From NCBI GenBank assembly GCA_030697205.1, contig JAUYQP010000052.1:91867-149337 (forward strand): a stretch of 57,471 nt of DNA, read 5' to 3'. A program made the position numbers and the translations under genes. Below the pieces are notes generated by a model. That model had not been told where the DNA came from, ran no database searches, and saw only the letters and a program-made list of their open reading frames with translations. Position 1 is the first letter of the stretch. Each line of letters starts with the position of its first letter. The DNA comes from Mycobacteriales bacterium (GTDB lineage: Bacteria; Actinomycetota; Actinomycetes; Mycobacteriales; SCTD01). Positions 48,604 through 56,982 of this stretch are shown one piece after another.

Positions 48604-48968
48604 GGGGGTCCTACCGCACGCCTGCGAGGTGAGCTGTCGGGTTCGGGCGCGGTGGACCTCACGGTCTGTTGCCCGGCCGGCGCGTGGCGCTGGCTTCACC
48701 CCGAGGGATCGTGACGATCCCGTGGAACCGGTGGGTCCCCCGCTCCTGCCCGGGATGCGGGTGTCGGCCGGACGGGAGGTCCGGTCGGCGTCGGCACCTC
48801 CGCGCGGGCAGGACTCGGCGGTCGCGGCGGTGCCACCCGCTCGGGGGAGTGGGTCCGTCGACGGTAACCCGGGGCAGGGCCCTGCGTCCGGTGTTCGGCT
48901 CAGGGGTGACAAGCCTCACCTGTAGGCCAGGACCAAGGCAGGACACATCGGGCCGGTCCGCGCTGTCA
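48604..48968 (-). other. Leader and intergenic region upstream of the NlpC/P60 gene
   Basis: A 365-bp gap with no gene between the M23 peptidase stop and the NlpC/P60 start. Most of the 3' two thirds on the minus strand is the riboswitch candidate (48619-48820). The upstream part (48821-48968) should hold the promoter; no clear -10/-35 pair stands out. Confidence 0.6.
48619..48820 (-). ncRNA. Probable c-di-AMP riboswitch (ydaO-yuaA type)
   Basis: Read on the minus strand, the 202-nt segment contains GGGGGACCCACCGG, CTCGGGGTGAAGCC, GGGCAACAGACCGTGAGGTCC-like bases and the end CCGAACCCGACAGCTCACCT then CGCAGGCG. These blocks, in this order, are what I know from actinobacterial ydaO leaders (for example before Streptomyces rpfA). 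It lies 16 nt before an NlpC/P60 wall hydrolase gene, a typical target; c-di-AMP binding normally turns such genes off. Assigned from memory of the consensus; a covariance-model search would settle it. Confidence 0.75.
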
Positions 48969-50090
48969 CTACCCGGCGCAGATGGCCGCCAGCCAGGAGA
49001 ACGGGTTCGCGGCCGCGCCGCCACCGGGGTGCGCCTCGAAGTGGATGTGCGGGGGCGTGGTCTCCGCGTTGCCGGTGTTGCCGACGGTCGCGACGATCTG
49101 ACCGGCCTTCACCTGCTGGCCCACGGTCACGTAGTTCAGGTCGTTGTGGGCGTAGTAGTAGCGGTCGCCGTTGGCACCGCGGATCCACAGCGACAGCCCA
49201 CCGAGCCCGCCGTTGCCGACCTTGTCGACGACGCCGTCCACGACGGCGTAGGCATCGCTGCCCTTCGGGGCGAAGACGTCGGTGCCCTGGTGCTGGCGCC
49301 CGCCGGAGCGGGGCGCGTGCCAGGTGTCGACGAAGGAGTGGATCGGGCCGACGGGGCAGGCACCGGGCGGGCCGGCGTAGGGGTCCTTGTGGTCGCCGCT
49401 CGGGTCGACCGCGCCGTAGGACTGCTGCTGCGCCGCGAGCCGGCGGGCGGCCTCGGCGCGAGCCCGGGCCTGCTCCTCCTCCACCAGCCGCTTCACGGTC
49501 GCGTCGGCGTTGGCGAGCGCCGCGGCCTGCTCGGCGAACAGCGCGTTGACGACGGCGGTCTCCTCGTCGAGGACGGTCGCGAGCCGGATCTTCTCCGAGG
49601 CGTTGGCGCGGGCCTTCTCCTCCAGCGCCACGAGCCGGTTCGCGGCGCTGCCGGCGATCTCGGCGTTGGCGGTGTCGACCCGCACGATGGCGCTGACGTT
49701 GGCGGCGCGGGCGAAGAGGTCCTGCGGGTCCTTGCTCGACAGCACGCTCGCGAGCAGTGCCGTCCCTCCGCCCGACTTGTAGATCGCCGAGATCCGGTCG
49801 TGCAGCGTGGCGGCGCTCGCGTCCTGGTTGGCGCGGGCCGCCTCGAGCTCACGGGTGATCGCGACCGACTGGTTGACCGCCACCCCGAGGGCGTCCTCAG
49901 CCTGCTCGTAGCGGGCCACTGACTCGCCGACCTTGCTGCGGGTCTCCGCCAGCTGCGCGCGCAGGGCAGCGGCCCGCTCGCGCGCGGTGCCGACGGTCTC
50001 GGCCGCGCTCGGGGCGGCCGGGACGGTGCTGATCGCCGCGGACGTGGCGAGGACAGCCACCACCGCCACCACCGAGCGCACCGTCTTCAC
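48969..50090 (-). CDS. Secreted M23 family metallopeptidase with coiled-coil
   Basis: 373 residues. Signal peptide (about residues 1-30), two long coiled-coil stretches (about 33-110 and 145-225, rich in Ala/Glu/Arg) as in EnvC/RipC-like hydrolases, then a C-terminal LytM/M23 domain with zinc ligands in RQHQGTDVFAPKG (HxxxD) and PPHIHFEAHPGG (HxH), plus YYYAHNDLNY. All ligands are present, so it should be an active lysostaphin-type endopeptidase. The coiled-coil suggests control by a membrane partner such as FtsEX, not in this window. Confidence 0.93.
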   Translation of the reverse strand: MKTVRSVVAVVAVLATSAAISTVPAAPSAAETVGTARERAAALRAQLAETRSKVGESVARYEQAEDALGVAVNQSVAITRELEAARANQDASAATLHDRISAIYKSGGGTALLASVLSSKDPQDLFARAANVSAIVRVDTANAEIAGSAANRLVALEEKARANASEKIRLATVLDEETAVVNALFAEQAAALANADATVKRLVEEEQARARAEAARRLAAQQQSYGAVDPSGDHKDPYAGPPGACPVGPIHSFVDTWHAPRSGGRQHQGTDVFAPKGSDAYAVVDGVVDKVGNGGLGGLSLWIRGANGDRYYYAHNDLNYVTVGQQVKAGQIVATVGNTGNAETTPPHIHFEAHPGGGAAANPFSWLAAICAG

Positions 50091-50144
50091 GTCGTAGGCC
50101 TCGACCCCTCCGGGCCGCTGCTTGAGCCGTTCGGAGCAGCGGAA

Positions 50145-51821
50145 CTACCGGAAGGGGACGGTCTGCACCGTGGTGGTGCTGTCGATCTCCGAGGTGCGCA
50201 CGACGACCTCGAAGCGCCAGTCCCCACCCCCGTCGAGCAGCGCGCGCGGCTGCTCGTAGTGGCCGAGCGACTTCCTCGGCAGAGCGACCGGGACGACCTG
50301 GTCCCCCTGCACGAAGCGGCCGGTGACCTCGGCGACGTCCACGGCCTTGCCCCCGGCGTCCTGGAGGTAGACGTGCACGACGTTGGCAACGCCTGCCCGC
50401 GCCGGCTCGACGTCGACCTGCACGCGCAGGTCACCGGCGGTCGAGGTGCCGGAGTACGTCGGGGCGTAGGCCGTGCGCGCGGGTGTCGTCTGCACCAGCA
50501 CGGCGGTCACGACGACGACCACCGCGGCGATGCCTGCCTCGAGCAGCACGCTGCGGCGCAGCCGCCGCCGGTCGGCCTGCTCGACGGCGACGACGCGCTC
50601 CGGCTCGAGCAGCGTCGTGGAGGCGTGCACGACCGCGCGGGCGTAGCGCCGGCGCACGACGTTGCGGGCGCCCCAGGCCAGCGCCAGCATGGTCACGACG
50701 AGCAGGAGCTTCGCGACGAGCAGCCGGCCGTAGTCGGTGGAGAGGACGGCGTCGAGGCTGCGGACCTCGCGCCAACTCGCGAAGGACCCCGTCGTGACCA
50801 TGACCACGACGGCCCCGGTGGCGACCCGTGACCAGCGGGGGAGGACGGTGCGCAGGTCGAGCCGGTGCTGCAGCAGCGCGAGGGCGACGAGGCCGCCGAT
50901 CCAGACGGACACCGCGACGAGGTGCAGGGCATCGACGGCCGTCGCCACCGAGCGCAGGTCACCGGCGTTGGCGTGACCGGCCAGCGCGAAGGTCCCCGCG
51001 AGCGGCCCGGCGAGGAAGGCCAGCGCGAGCAGCGAGGGCGAGCGGCGCGGCGCGTGGGTGCCCCAGGCGCCCACGGAGACCAGCGCCACGGCGGCGAGCA
51101 CGAGCAGCCCGAGGCGCGCGGCGATCGCCCGCCCGCCGTCGGTCTCGAGGACCTCGCGCAGCAGGGAGCCGTCGGTGAGCGCGGACAGCCCGAGCCCGAC
51201 CGCGTAGGGGCCCTGCGCGAGCAGCCCGCCGGTCGCACCTGCGGTGAGGGCGGCCCAGGCGGTCCAGAGCACCCGGCGCACCCGGGGCTCACGAGCACCG
51301 GCCGGCCAGAGGAAGGCGAGGAAGACCGACAGCCCGGCGAGGACGAGCAGCCCGGCGAAGCCGAGCAGCCGGGCGCCGGCGAGGACGGCCCGCGGGCCGG
51401 GCGGCGCCTCGGGGCCGGTGATGCCCGCGCCGACCTCGGACTCGACGCCGACCGAGAAGGTGAAGACGCCGGTGATGGGGTGCGCGTCCTCCGACAGCAC
51501 GCGCCACTGCACGACGAAGGTGCCCTGCGCGATCGACGCCTTGAGCGGCAGCACCACCTCGCGGCCGTCCTTGCGGGTGCTGACCCGGCCGTCGTCGACG
51601 CGCGCGCCCGCGGGGTCGAAGACCTTCGACGCACCGAGCTTGGCCCCGACCCGCTCGCTGAACAGCAGCGTCACCTCGGTGGGGTTGGCGTCGACGAGCT
51701 GCTCGTTGGCGGGGGTCGTCTCGAGCAGGGCGGCGTGGGCTGCCGCCGGTGACGCGCTGCCGAGCAGCACGCCGGACAGCACGGCCAGCACGACGAGCAG
51801 TCGCCGCACGACGACGGTCAC
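50145..51821 (-). CDS. Copper resistance protein CopC-CopD fusion
   Basis: 558 residues from GTG 51821. Signal peptide, then a CopC domain (about 28-125) with mature N-terminal His in AHAALLETTPANEQLV and DAHPITGVFTFSVGVE, then about eight membrane helices of the CopD domain with LHLVAVSVWIGGLVALALL, and a C-terminal extracytoplasmic domain of about 100 residues with no known name. CopC binds Cu(II) with His/Asp at the mature N-terminus; CopD is a membrane permease. The pair takes up or relays copper. The coupled upstream gene is a YcnI-like copper protein. Confidence 0.92.
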   Translation of the reverse strand: MTVVVRRLLVVLAVLSGVLLGSASPAAAHAALLETTPANEQLVDANPTEVTLLFSERVGAKLGASKVFDPAGARVDDGRVSTRKDGREVVLPLKASIAQGTFVVQWRVLSEDAHPITGVFTFSVGVESEVGAGITGPEAPPGPRAVLAGARLLGFAGLLVLAGLSVFLAFLWPAGAREPRVRRVLWTAWAALTAGATGGLLAQGPYAVGLGLSALTDGSLLREVLETDGGRAIAARLGLLVLAAVALVSVGAWGTHAPRRSPSLLALAFLAGPLAGTFALAGHANAGDLRSVATAVDALHLVAVSVWIGGLVALALLQHRLDLRTVLPRWSRVATGAVVVMVTTGSFASWREVRSLDAVLSTDYGRLLVAKLLLVVTMLALAWGARNVVRRRYARAVVHASTTLLEPERVVAVEQADRRRLRRSVLLEAGIAAVVVVVTAVLVQTTPARTAYAPTYSGTSTAGDLRVQVDVEPARAGVANVVHVYLQDAGGKAVDVAEVTGRFVQGDQVVPVALPRKSLGHYEQPRALLDGGGDWRFEVVVRTSEIDSTTTVQTVPFR

Positions 51822-51834
51822 GCGCGCGCCCGCT

Positions 51835-52512
51835 TCACGGTCGCCGGCGCAGGACGACGGTCCCCGCACCGACGGCCCCGAGCAGGCCCAGGCCGACGAG
51901 ACCGAGGAGCAGCACCGGGGCACCGCTGTCGCCGTCCCCGGCAGGGGAGGTCCCGGTCGAGGTCGCGGCCGGGCTGCTGGTCGACGCTGCAGTCGGCGAG
52001 GTGCTCGCCGGCCCACCGGCAGCGGCGACGACGATGAGGCGCGGGGCCGGGGACGGGTCGCCGTCGTCGATCCAGCGCGCGACCGTGCCCTCGGCGTAGG
52101 TCTGGACGACGGGGAGCTTGAGCTCCGTCGCGGGCGCGGTGGCGGGCACCTCGACGGTCAGCGCGAAGGCCACGTCTGCCGCCGCGCCGGCGGTCGGGGT
52201 CTCCCACGTGACGAAGGTCGACCCCGGCCGGGTGGTGGTGTCGGGCGTGCAGGTCCAGGACGGGCTCGGGACGGCGCAGTCGCGTACGACGAGCGGGCCC
52301 GGCACGAGCGCGTAGACCTTGCGGTTGGTCGTGCCCTGCGTCTCGACCGGTGCCCGCAGGCTCAGCTCCACGACCGTCCCGGCCGTGACCCGCGCCGGGG
52401 TGACGTCGACGTGAGCCTGCGCCACGGCGGGCGCCAGCACGAGGGCTGCCGTGGTCGTGGTCAGGGTCAGCGCGAGGGTCGTCGCGACGCTGCGGGCCCG
52501 CACGGTGGTCAT
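51835..52512 (-). CDS. YcnI family (DUF1775) copper-binding membrane protein
   Basis: 225 residues from ATG 52512, preferred because MTTVRARSVATTL gives a proper signal peptide; an ATG at 52578 would add 22 residues. The mature protein begins AHVDVTPARVTAG, with the N-terminal His that binds copper in YcnI, then a beta-sandwich with VYALVPGPLVVRDC, TWETPTAG and VQTYAEGTVARWID. A Ser/Thr/Ala spacer and one helix with RRRP stop-transfer end the protein. Lies 13 bp upstream of copC-copD on the same strand, hence one operon. Confidence 0.9.
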   Translation of the reverse strand: MTTVRARSVATTLALTLTTTTAALVLAPAVAQAHVDVTPARVTAGTVVELSLRAPVETQGTTNRKVYALVPGPLVVRDCAVPSPSWTCTPDTTTRPGSTFVTWETPTAGAAADVAFALTVEVPATAPATELKLPVVQTYAEGTVARWIDDGDPSPAPRLIVVAAAGGPASTSPTAASTSSPAATSTGTSPAGDGDSGAPVLLLGLVGLGLLGAVGAGTVVLRRRP

Positions 52513-52593
52513 GGAGGGCGTTCGCGCGCGACCCCGGGCACGGATGGTGGGCCCGGCTGTGCGCACGGTCACGACCATGCGGTCAGCGGGCGC

Positions 52594-53355
52594 TCATCGG
52601 GAGCGCAGCATCGGCGGGTGCAGCGAGGTCGCGGGTCCGCGGCGGAACAGCGCGGCCGGCCGCCCGCCCTCCGGGCCGACCGGGGCGGAGCGGCCGACCG
52701 GCACGAGGAAGCCCTCGGTGCCGGTGGTCTTGCGGTGGAAGTTGCGCGGGTCCAGCGGTGTCCCCCACACGGCCTCGTAGACCCGGCGCAGGTCCGCGAC
52801 GGTGAAGACGGCGTCGCAGAAGGCGGTCGCGAGCGAGGTGTACTCGAGCTTCGCGCGGGCCCGCTCGACGCCGGCGGCGAGGACGGTCGCGTGGTCGAAC
52901 GCCATCCGCCCGCCCTGCACCTCCGCGACCGGCACCCAGTCGACGCGAGTCGCCCCGGACCCCGGGACGGGCGCCGGCAGGTCGGGCGCGAAGACCAGGT
53001 AGGCCACCGACAGGACGCGCATCCGGGGGTCGCGGGCCGGGTCGCCGAAGGCGCCGAGCTGCTCGACGTGCGCTGCATCGCGGCGTACTCCTGTCTCCTG
53101 CTCCAGGCGGCGGACCGCCGCAGCCTCGAGGTCCTCGTCGGGCTGCACGAAGCCGCCGGGCAGGGCGAGGTCACCGCGGAAGGGGTGGGTGTCGCGCTCG
53201 ACGAGCAGCACGCACAGGCGGTGCTCCCGCACCGTGAGCACGACCATGTCGACGGTCACGCCGAAGGGCGGGAAGGCCCGCGGGTCGTAGGCGGCGAGGA
53301 ACGCGGCCTCGTCGCTGACTCCGTCACCCACCCCGTCGCCCGACCTGTCGCTCAC
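52594..53355 (-). CDS. Nudix protein with NrtR-like winged-helix C-terminus
   Basis: 253 residues from GTG 53355. Nudix domain at about 30-165: VTVDMVVLTVREHRLCVLLV, GDLALPGGFVQPDEDLEAAA and RRLEQETGV. The Nudix box lacks two of the usual charged residues (RR for RE, QE for EE), as in regulators that bind but do not cleave. The C-terminal 80 residues (VFTVADLRRVYEAVWGTPLDPRNFHRKTTG) match the winged helix of NrtR, an ADP-ribose-sensing repressor of NAD genes. No NAD gene is in the window, so its target is unknown. A catalytic Nudix hydrolase is the alternative. Confidence 0.8.
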   Translation of the reverse strand: MSDRSGDGVGDGVSDEAAFLAAYDPRAFPPFGVTVDMVVLTVREHRLCVLLVERDTHPFRGDLALPGGFVQPDEDLEAAAVRRLEQETGVRRDAAHVEQLGAFGDPARDPRMRVLSVAYLVFAPDLPAPVPGSGATRVDWVPVAEVQGGRMAFDHATVLAAGVERARAKLEYTSLATAFCDAVFTVADLRRVYEAVWGTPLDPRNFHRKTTGTEGFLVPVGRSAPVGPEGGRPAALFRRGPATSLHPPMLRSR

Positions 53356-53424
53356 GCTCCGGACGCTAGCGCCGATGGGTCGTGCAGGTGGCCCCACGGA
53401 CGGAGCTGCTGGAGGAGAAGCGCC

Positions 53425-54120
53425 ATGCTTGAGCTGCTGCTCGCCGTCGTCGTGACCGCTGTCGTCGCGGTGGGGCTCACCCACCGGTCGCTCACCGGAC
53501 GGCACCGGACCGCCCTGGCCGACGCGCTGGCGCAGGCCGACGCCCGCCACTCGGCCGACCTGCAGGCCGTGTCGGCGCTCGCGCTGCACGACCCGCTCAC
53601 CGGTCTGCCCAACCGGGTGCTGCTGCTCGACCGGCTGCGCCACGCGCTGTCGTCACAGTCTCGTCGCGGCGGCCAGGTCGGCGTGCTCTTCCTCGACCTC
53701 GACGGCTTCAAGGCGGTCAACGACGGCTACGGCCACGCCGCCGGTGACGAGGTGCTGCGGGTGGTGGCCGCGCGGCTGCGTCAGGCGGTGCGCTCCGGTG
53801 ACACCGCGGCCCGGCTGGCCGGTGACGAGTTCGTCGTGGTCTGCGAGGGCGTCGACGGGCCGGCGGCGCTCGCCGTCGCGGCGTCGCGCATCGAGTCGGC
53901 GCTCGCGGCGCCCATGGACCTCGAGGGGCGCACGGTCTGCCTCGGCGTCTCCGTCGGGATCTCGCTCGCCGTCGGTGGTCAGACCGCCGAGGACGTCCTG
54001 CGGGCGGCCGACACCCGGATGTACGACGTGAAGCGCGCCCGTCAGCTCCGCCTTGCCGAGCTGGGAGTGCACAACCGGCTCGCCTCCGCCGCCGCGCCCG
54101 CCCTGCGGCTGCAGCTCTGA
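53425..54120 (+). CDS. Membrane-anchored GGDEF-domain protein (AGDEF variant)
   Basis: 231 residues from ATG 53425 with GGAGGAGAAG at 53411-53420. One N-terminal helix (ELLLAVVVTAVVAVGLTH) and a GGDEF domain from about residue 50: ALHDPLTGLPNRVLLLDRL, metal Asp in LFLDLDGFKAVNDGYGH, active-site loop ARLAGDEFVVV and an RxxD inhibitory site (RSGD) five residues before it. The loop is AGDEF instead of GGDEF; some AGDEF proteins are active, so activity is possible. It may act by regional signalling, as it lacks a sensory domain. Divergent from the Nudix gene, 69 bp away. Confidence 0.9.
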   Translation: MLELLLAVVVTAVVAVGLTHRSLTGRHRTALADALAQADARHSADLQAVSALALHDPLTGLPNRVLLLDRLRHALSSQSRRGGQVGVLFLDLDGFKAVNDGYGHAAGDEVLRVVAARLRQAVRSGDTAARLAGDEFVVVCEGVDGPAALAVAASRIESALAAPMDLEGRTVCLGVSVGISLAVGGQTAEDVLRAADTRMYDVKRARQLRLAELGVHNRLASAAAPALRLQL

Positions 54121-54163
54121 GCGGTGCTTGCGCCGACCCCTCCCGTCGAGCAGGGTCGGGGGC

Positions 54164-55024
54164 GTGCCGGAGCTGCCCGAGGTCGAAGCGCTCGTGTCGT
54201 TCCTGCGCGAGCACGCCGTCGGGCGGGTGGTCGCGCGGGTCGACGTGCCGGGCATCCACGTCCTGAAGACCTACGACCCGCCGCCGACCGCGCTGGCCGG
54301 CCTCGAGGTGACGGGCGCGGCGCGGCACGGCAAGTTCCTCGACCTCGACGTGAGCGGGCTGCACCTCGTCGTGCACCTCGCGCGGGCCGGCTGGCTGCAC
54401 TGGCGCGACGCGCTGCCGCCCGCACCACCGCGGATGGGCAAGGGCCCGATCGGGCTGCGGGTCCACCTCGACGACGGCTCCGGCTTCGACCTCACCGAGG
54501 CCGGCACCAAGAAGGGCTTGTCGGTCTACCTCGTGACCGACCCGGCGCTCGTGCCTGGCGTCTCGCGGCTCGGCATCGACGTGCTCTCCGACGGCTTCAC
54601 CGCCGAGGTGCTCGGCGGTCTGCTCGCCGGGGTGCGCTCGCAGGTGAAGGGCGTGCTCACCGACCAGTCGGTGCTCGCCGGGGTCGGCAACGCCTACAGC
54701 GACGAGGTGCTGTGGGAGGTCGGGATGTCACCGTTCAAGCCGGCCGGCTCGCTCGGGGCCGACGACGTCGAGCGGCTGCACGGCGCACTGGTGCGGACCC
54801 TGCGCGAGGCCGTGGTCCGGGCCGAGGGCCTCGCGACCAGGGAGCTGAAGGCGGAGAAGAAGCTCGGGCTGTCGGTGCACGGCCGCACCGGGCTGCCGTG
54901 CCCGCGCTGCGGTGACACGGTGCGCGAGGTGTCCTTCGCGACGAAGTCCCTGCAGTACTGCCCCACCTGCCAGACCGACGGCAAGCCCCTCGCCGACCGC
55001 CGCCTGTCCCGCCTCCTGAAGTAG
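54164..55024 (+). CDS. Fpg/Nei family DNA glycosylase (AP lyase)
   Basis: 286 residues. GTG 54164 gives (M)PELPEVEAL, so after Met removal Pro is the catalytic N-terminus and Glu follows. Seen: HGKFLDLDVSGLHLVVHLARAGWL, QSVLAGVGNAYSDEVLWEVGMSP (helix-two-turn-helix) and a C-terminal zinc finger with CPRCGD and CPTCQTDGKPL. All catalytic features are present. Removes oxidised bases such as 8-oxoguanine or oxidised pyrimidines. Fpg and Nei subtypes cannot be separated with certainty; the finger and 286-residue length fit both. Stands alone after the GGDEF gene. Confidence 0.93.
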   Translation: MPELPEVEALVSFLREHAVGRVVARVDVPGIHVLKTYDPPPTALAGLEVTGAARHGKFLDLDVSGLHLVVHLARAGWLHWRDALPPAPPRMGKGPIGLRVHLDDGSGFDLTEAGTKKGLSVYLVTDPALVPGVSRLGIDVLSDGFTAEVLGGLLAGVRSQVKGVLTDQSVLAGVGNAYSDEVLWEVGMSPFKPAGSLGADDVERLHGALVRTLREAVVRAEGLATRELKAEKKLGLSVHGRTGLPCPRCGDTVREVSFATKSLQYCPTCQTDGKPLADRRLSRLLK

Positions 55025-55069
55025 CCCCCCGCCCCGCCCCGCCCTCTGTCCTCCCGCCCGCTCCCCCCG

Positions 55070-55126
55070 CTTGTGCGCTCGGGTCGGCGCTACGGGGCGG
55101 CTGTAGCGCCGACACCGGCGCACAAG
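55070..55126. terminator. 24-bp-stem hairpin between convergent genes
   Basis: Left arm 55070-55093 starts CTTGTGCGCTCGGGTCGGCG; right arm 55103-55126 ends CGGCGCACAAG. 21 or more of 24 positions pair around a 9-nt loop. It lies between the glycosylase and the convergent flavoprotein gene, so a shared bidirectional terminator is likely. Confidence 0.7.
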
Positions 55127-55153
55127 GCGTGGGGGGGCGGGGGGTGAGGGGGG

Positions 55154-56587
55154 TCAGTCGGACTTCGGGGGGCGGGCCGGGCGGGCGCCCATGCCGCCGT
55201 AGGTGCCGAAGAACCGCGCGGCCGCGACGCGCGTCGACAGCGACCACGTCGGGTAGGCGTGGATCGTCTGCGCGATCCGGCCGACCCGCGCGCCGCTGCG
55301 CATCGCGAGCGCCCCCTCGGCGATGACCTCGCCCGCCATCGGCGACACCACCGTCATGCCGACCAGCCGGCCGAAGACCATCCCGCCGATGCGGCCGGGT
55401 ACGGCGATGAGCGTCGTGAAGCCGTCGGTCTCGCCGGCGGTGCGCGCCCGGTCGCCGCGGCTGTCGCGCGAGGTCGAGACGAGCGCGCGCTCGCCGTACT
55501 TCTCGTAGGCCTGGGCCTCGGTCAGCCCGACGTGGGCCACCTCGGGCTCGGTGAAGGTCACCCACGGCACGACCCGGTCGTCCCAGCGCGCACCCCGGCG
55601 GCTGAAGGCGTTGCGGGCGGCGAGGCGGCCCTGCTCGTCACCGACGTGGGTGAACTGCAGCCGCGACGTGCAGTCGCCGGCGGCCCAGACGGTCTTCGCC
55701 GCGCGCAGCCGGGCATCGGTCACGACCCGGGCCTTGTCGAGCGAGACTCCCGCCTTGTCGAGGTCGAGCCCGTCGGTGCCGGGGACCCGCCCGACCGCGA
55801 CGAGCAGGTGCGTCCCGGTGACCGTCGTGCCGTCGGACAGGTGCAGCACGACCGCCTTCGGGCCACGGCGACCCTTGCTGACCCGCTCGACCGTCGCACC
55901 GGTCCGGACCGTGACGCCCTCGCGCTCGAGCACGGTGGTGAGGACCTTCGCCACCATCGGCTCCTCGCGGCCGAGCACGGTCGGCATGCCCTCGACCACC
56001 GTGACCTTCGACCCGAGCCGCTGGAACGCCTGCGCCAGCTCGACCCCGATCGGCCCGCCGCCGAGCACGAGCAGCTGCGGCGGCAGCTCGCGCAGCGCGA
56101 AGACCGTCTTGTTGTCGAGGTAGGGCACCTCGCCGAGCCCCTCGATGGGCGGGACGAAGGCGCGCGAGCCCGACGCCACGACGAAGCGCGTGGCCGTCAG
56201 GGTGCGCTCCCCGACCTGCACGGTGGTCGGTGAGGTGAAGCGCGCGAACCCGGTGACCAGGTCGATGCCCTCGCGGGCCAGCAGCGCCGGCGACTCGTCC
56301 TTCTCGATCTCGGCGATGACCGCGGTGACGCGGTCCATCACGGCCGGGAAGTCCACGGTGACAGGGGCCGAGAAGCCGTACGCCGGACCCGTGCGCGCGC
56401 CCTGCACCCGACGCGCCGTCTCGAGCAGGGCCTTGCTCGGCACGCACCCGTAGTGGGTGCAGTCCCCGCCCGGCCGCTCCTCCGCCTCCACCAGGGCGAC
56501 CCGCCGCCCGGCCTTGCGCGCCTCGCGGGCCGCGCCGAGACCGGTCGCCCCCGCTCCGATGACCACCAGGTCGTAGCTGTCGCTCAC
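55154..56587 (-). CDS. FAD-dependent pyridine nucleotide-disulfide oxidoreductase
   Basis: 477 residues. FAD-binding VVIGAGATGLGAAREARKAG, redox disulfide in GGDCTHYGCVPSKALLETA (Cys-x4-Cys), NAD(P)-binding LLVLGGGPIGVELAQAFQRLG, FAD-binding VWAAGDCTSRLQFTHVG and a dimerisation domain with FTEPEVAHVGLTEAQAYEKYG. The C-terminal active-site region reads IHAYPTWSLST rather than the His-Pro-Thr-x-x-Glu of lipoamide dehydrogenase, so the proton relay differs; it is nearer to mercuric-reductase-like/RclA-type proteins, without a MerA metal domain. Substrate unknown. Confidence 0.88.
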   Translation of the reverse strand: MSDSYDLVVIGAGATGLGAAREARKAGRRVALVEAEERPGGDCTHYGCVPSKALLETARRVQGARTGPAYGFSAPVTVDFPAVMDRVTAVIAEIEKDESPALLAREGIDLVTGFARFTSPTTVQVGERTLTATRFVVASGSRAFVPPIEGLGEVPYLDNKTVFALRELPPQLLVLGGGPIGVELAQAFQRLGSKVTVVEGMPTVLGREEPMVAKVLTTVLEREGVTVRTGATVERVSKGRRGPKAVVLHLSDGTTVTGTHLLVAVGRVPGTDGLDLDKAGVSLDKARVVTDARLRAAKTVWAAGDCTSRLQFTHVGDEQGRLAARNAFSRRGARWDDRVVPWVTFTEPEVAHVGLTEAQAYEKYGERALVSTSRDSRGDRARTAGETDGFTTLIAVPGRIGGMVFGRLVGMTVVSPMAGEVIAEGALAMRSGARVGRIAQTIHAYPTWSLSTRVAAARFFGTYGGMGARPARPPKSD

Positions 56588-56600
56588 GACCGGGAGTCTG

Positions 56601-56903
56601 TCAGTCGTCGAAGAGCTCGCTGAGGAAGGACTTCTTCTTCTTGTAGTACGGCCGGCCGCCGTAGTTGTACTGCTGCGGGTGGCCGTACTGCTGCGGCGGC
56701 GGCTGGTAGGCCGGGGCGGCCGGGGGCGGCGGGGCGGCGGGGGTCGCGCTCGCCGCGCTCCAGGCGCCCTCGGCGTCGATCAGCTTCTCCAGCTCGCCGC
56801 GGTCGAGGAACAGGCCGCGGCAGTCCGCGCACTGGTCGACCGTGACGCCGTTGCGCTCGTAGCCGCGCATCTCTCCCTGGCACTTCGGGCACGTGAGGCT
56901 CAT
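56601..56903 (-). CDS. TFIIB-type zinc-ribbon protein
   Basis: 100 residues from ATG 56903. N-terminal zf-TFIIB domain: LTCPKCQGEMRGYERNGV and VDQCADCRGLFLDRGELEKL, giving four zinc ligands. A Pro/Tyr/Gln-rich middle (PPPQQYGHPQQYNYGG) and a basic-acid end KKKKSFLSELFDD follow, a build seen in many bacterial homologues. Function unknown. The ATG region is divergent from the rhodanese gene (79 bp), so a shared promoter region is likely. Confidence 0.88.
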   Translation of the reverse strand: MSLTCPKCQGEMRGYERNGVTVDQCADCRGLFLDRGELEKLIDAEGAWSAASATPAAPPPPAAPAYQPPPQQYGHPQQYNYGGRPYYKKKKSFLSELFDD

Positions 56904-56982
56904 GCCGCTCCTGACGCTCGAGGGGCGGCGGGCGTTCCCACCCACCCCGGAGGTCCGAGCGTAGGCCGGGGAGACTGGAGGC

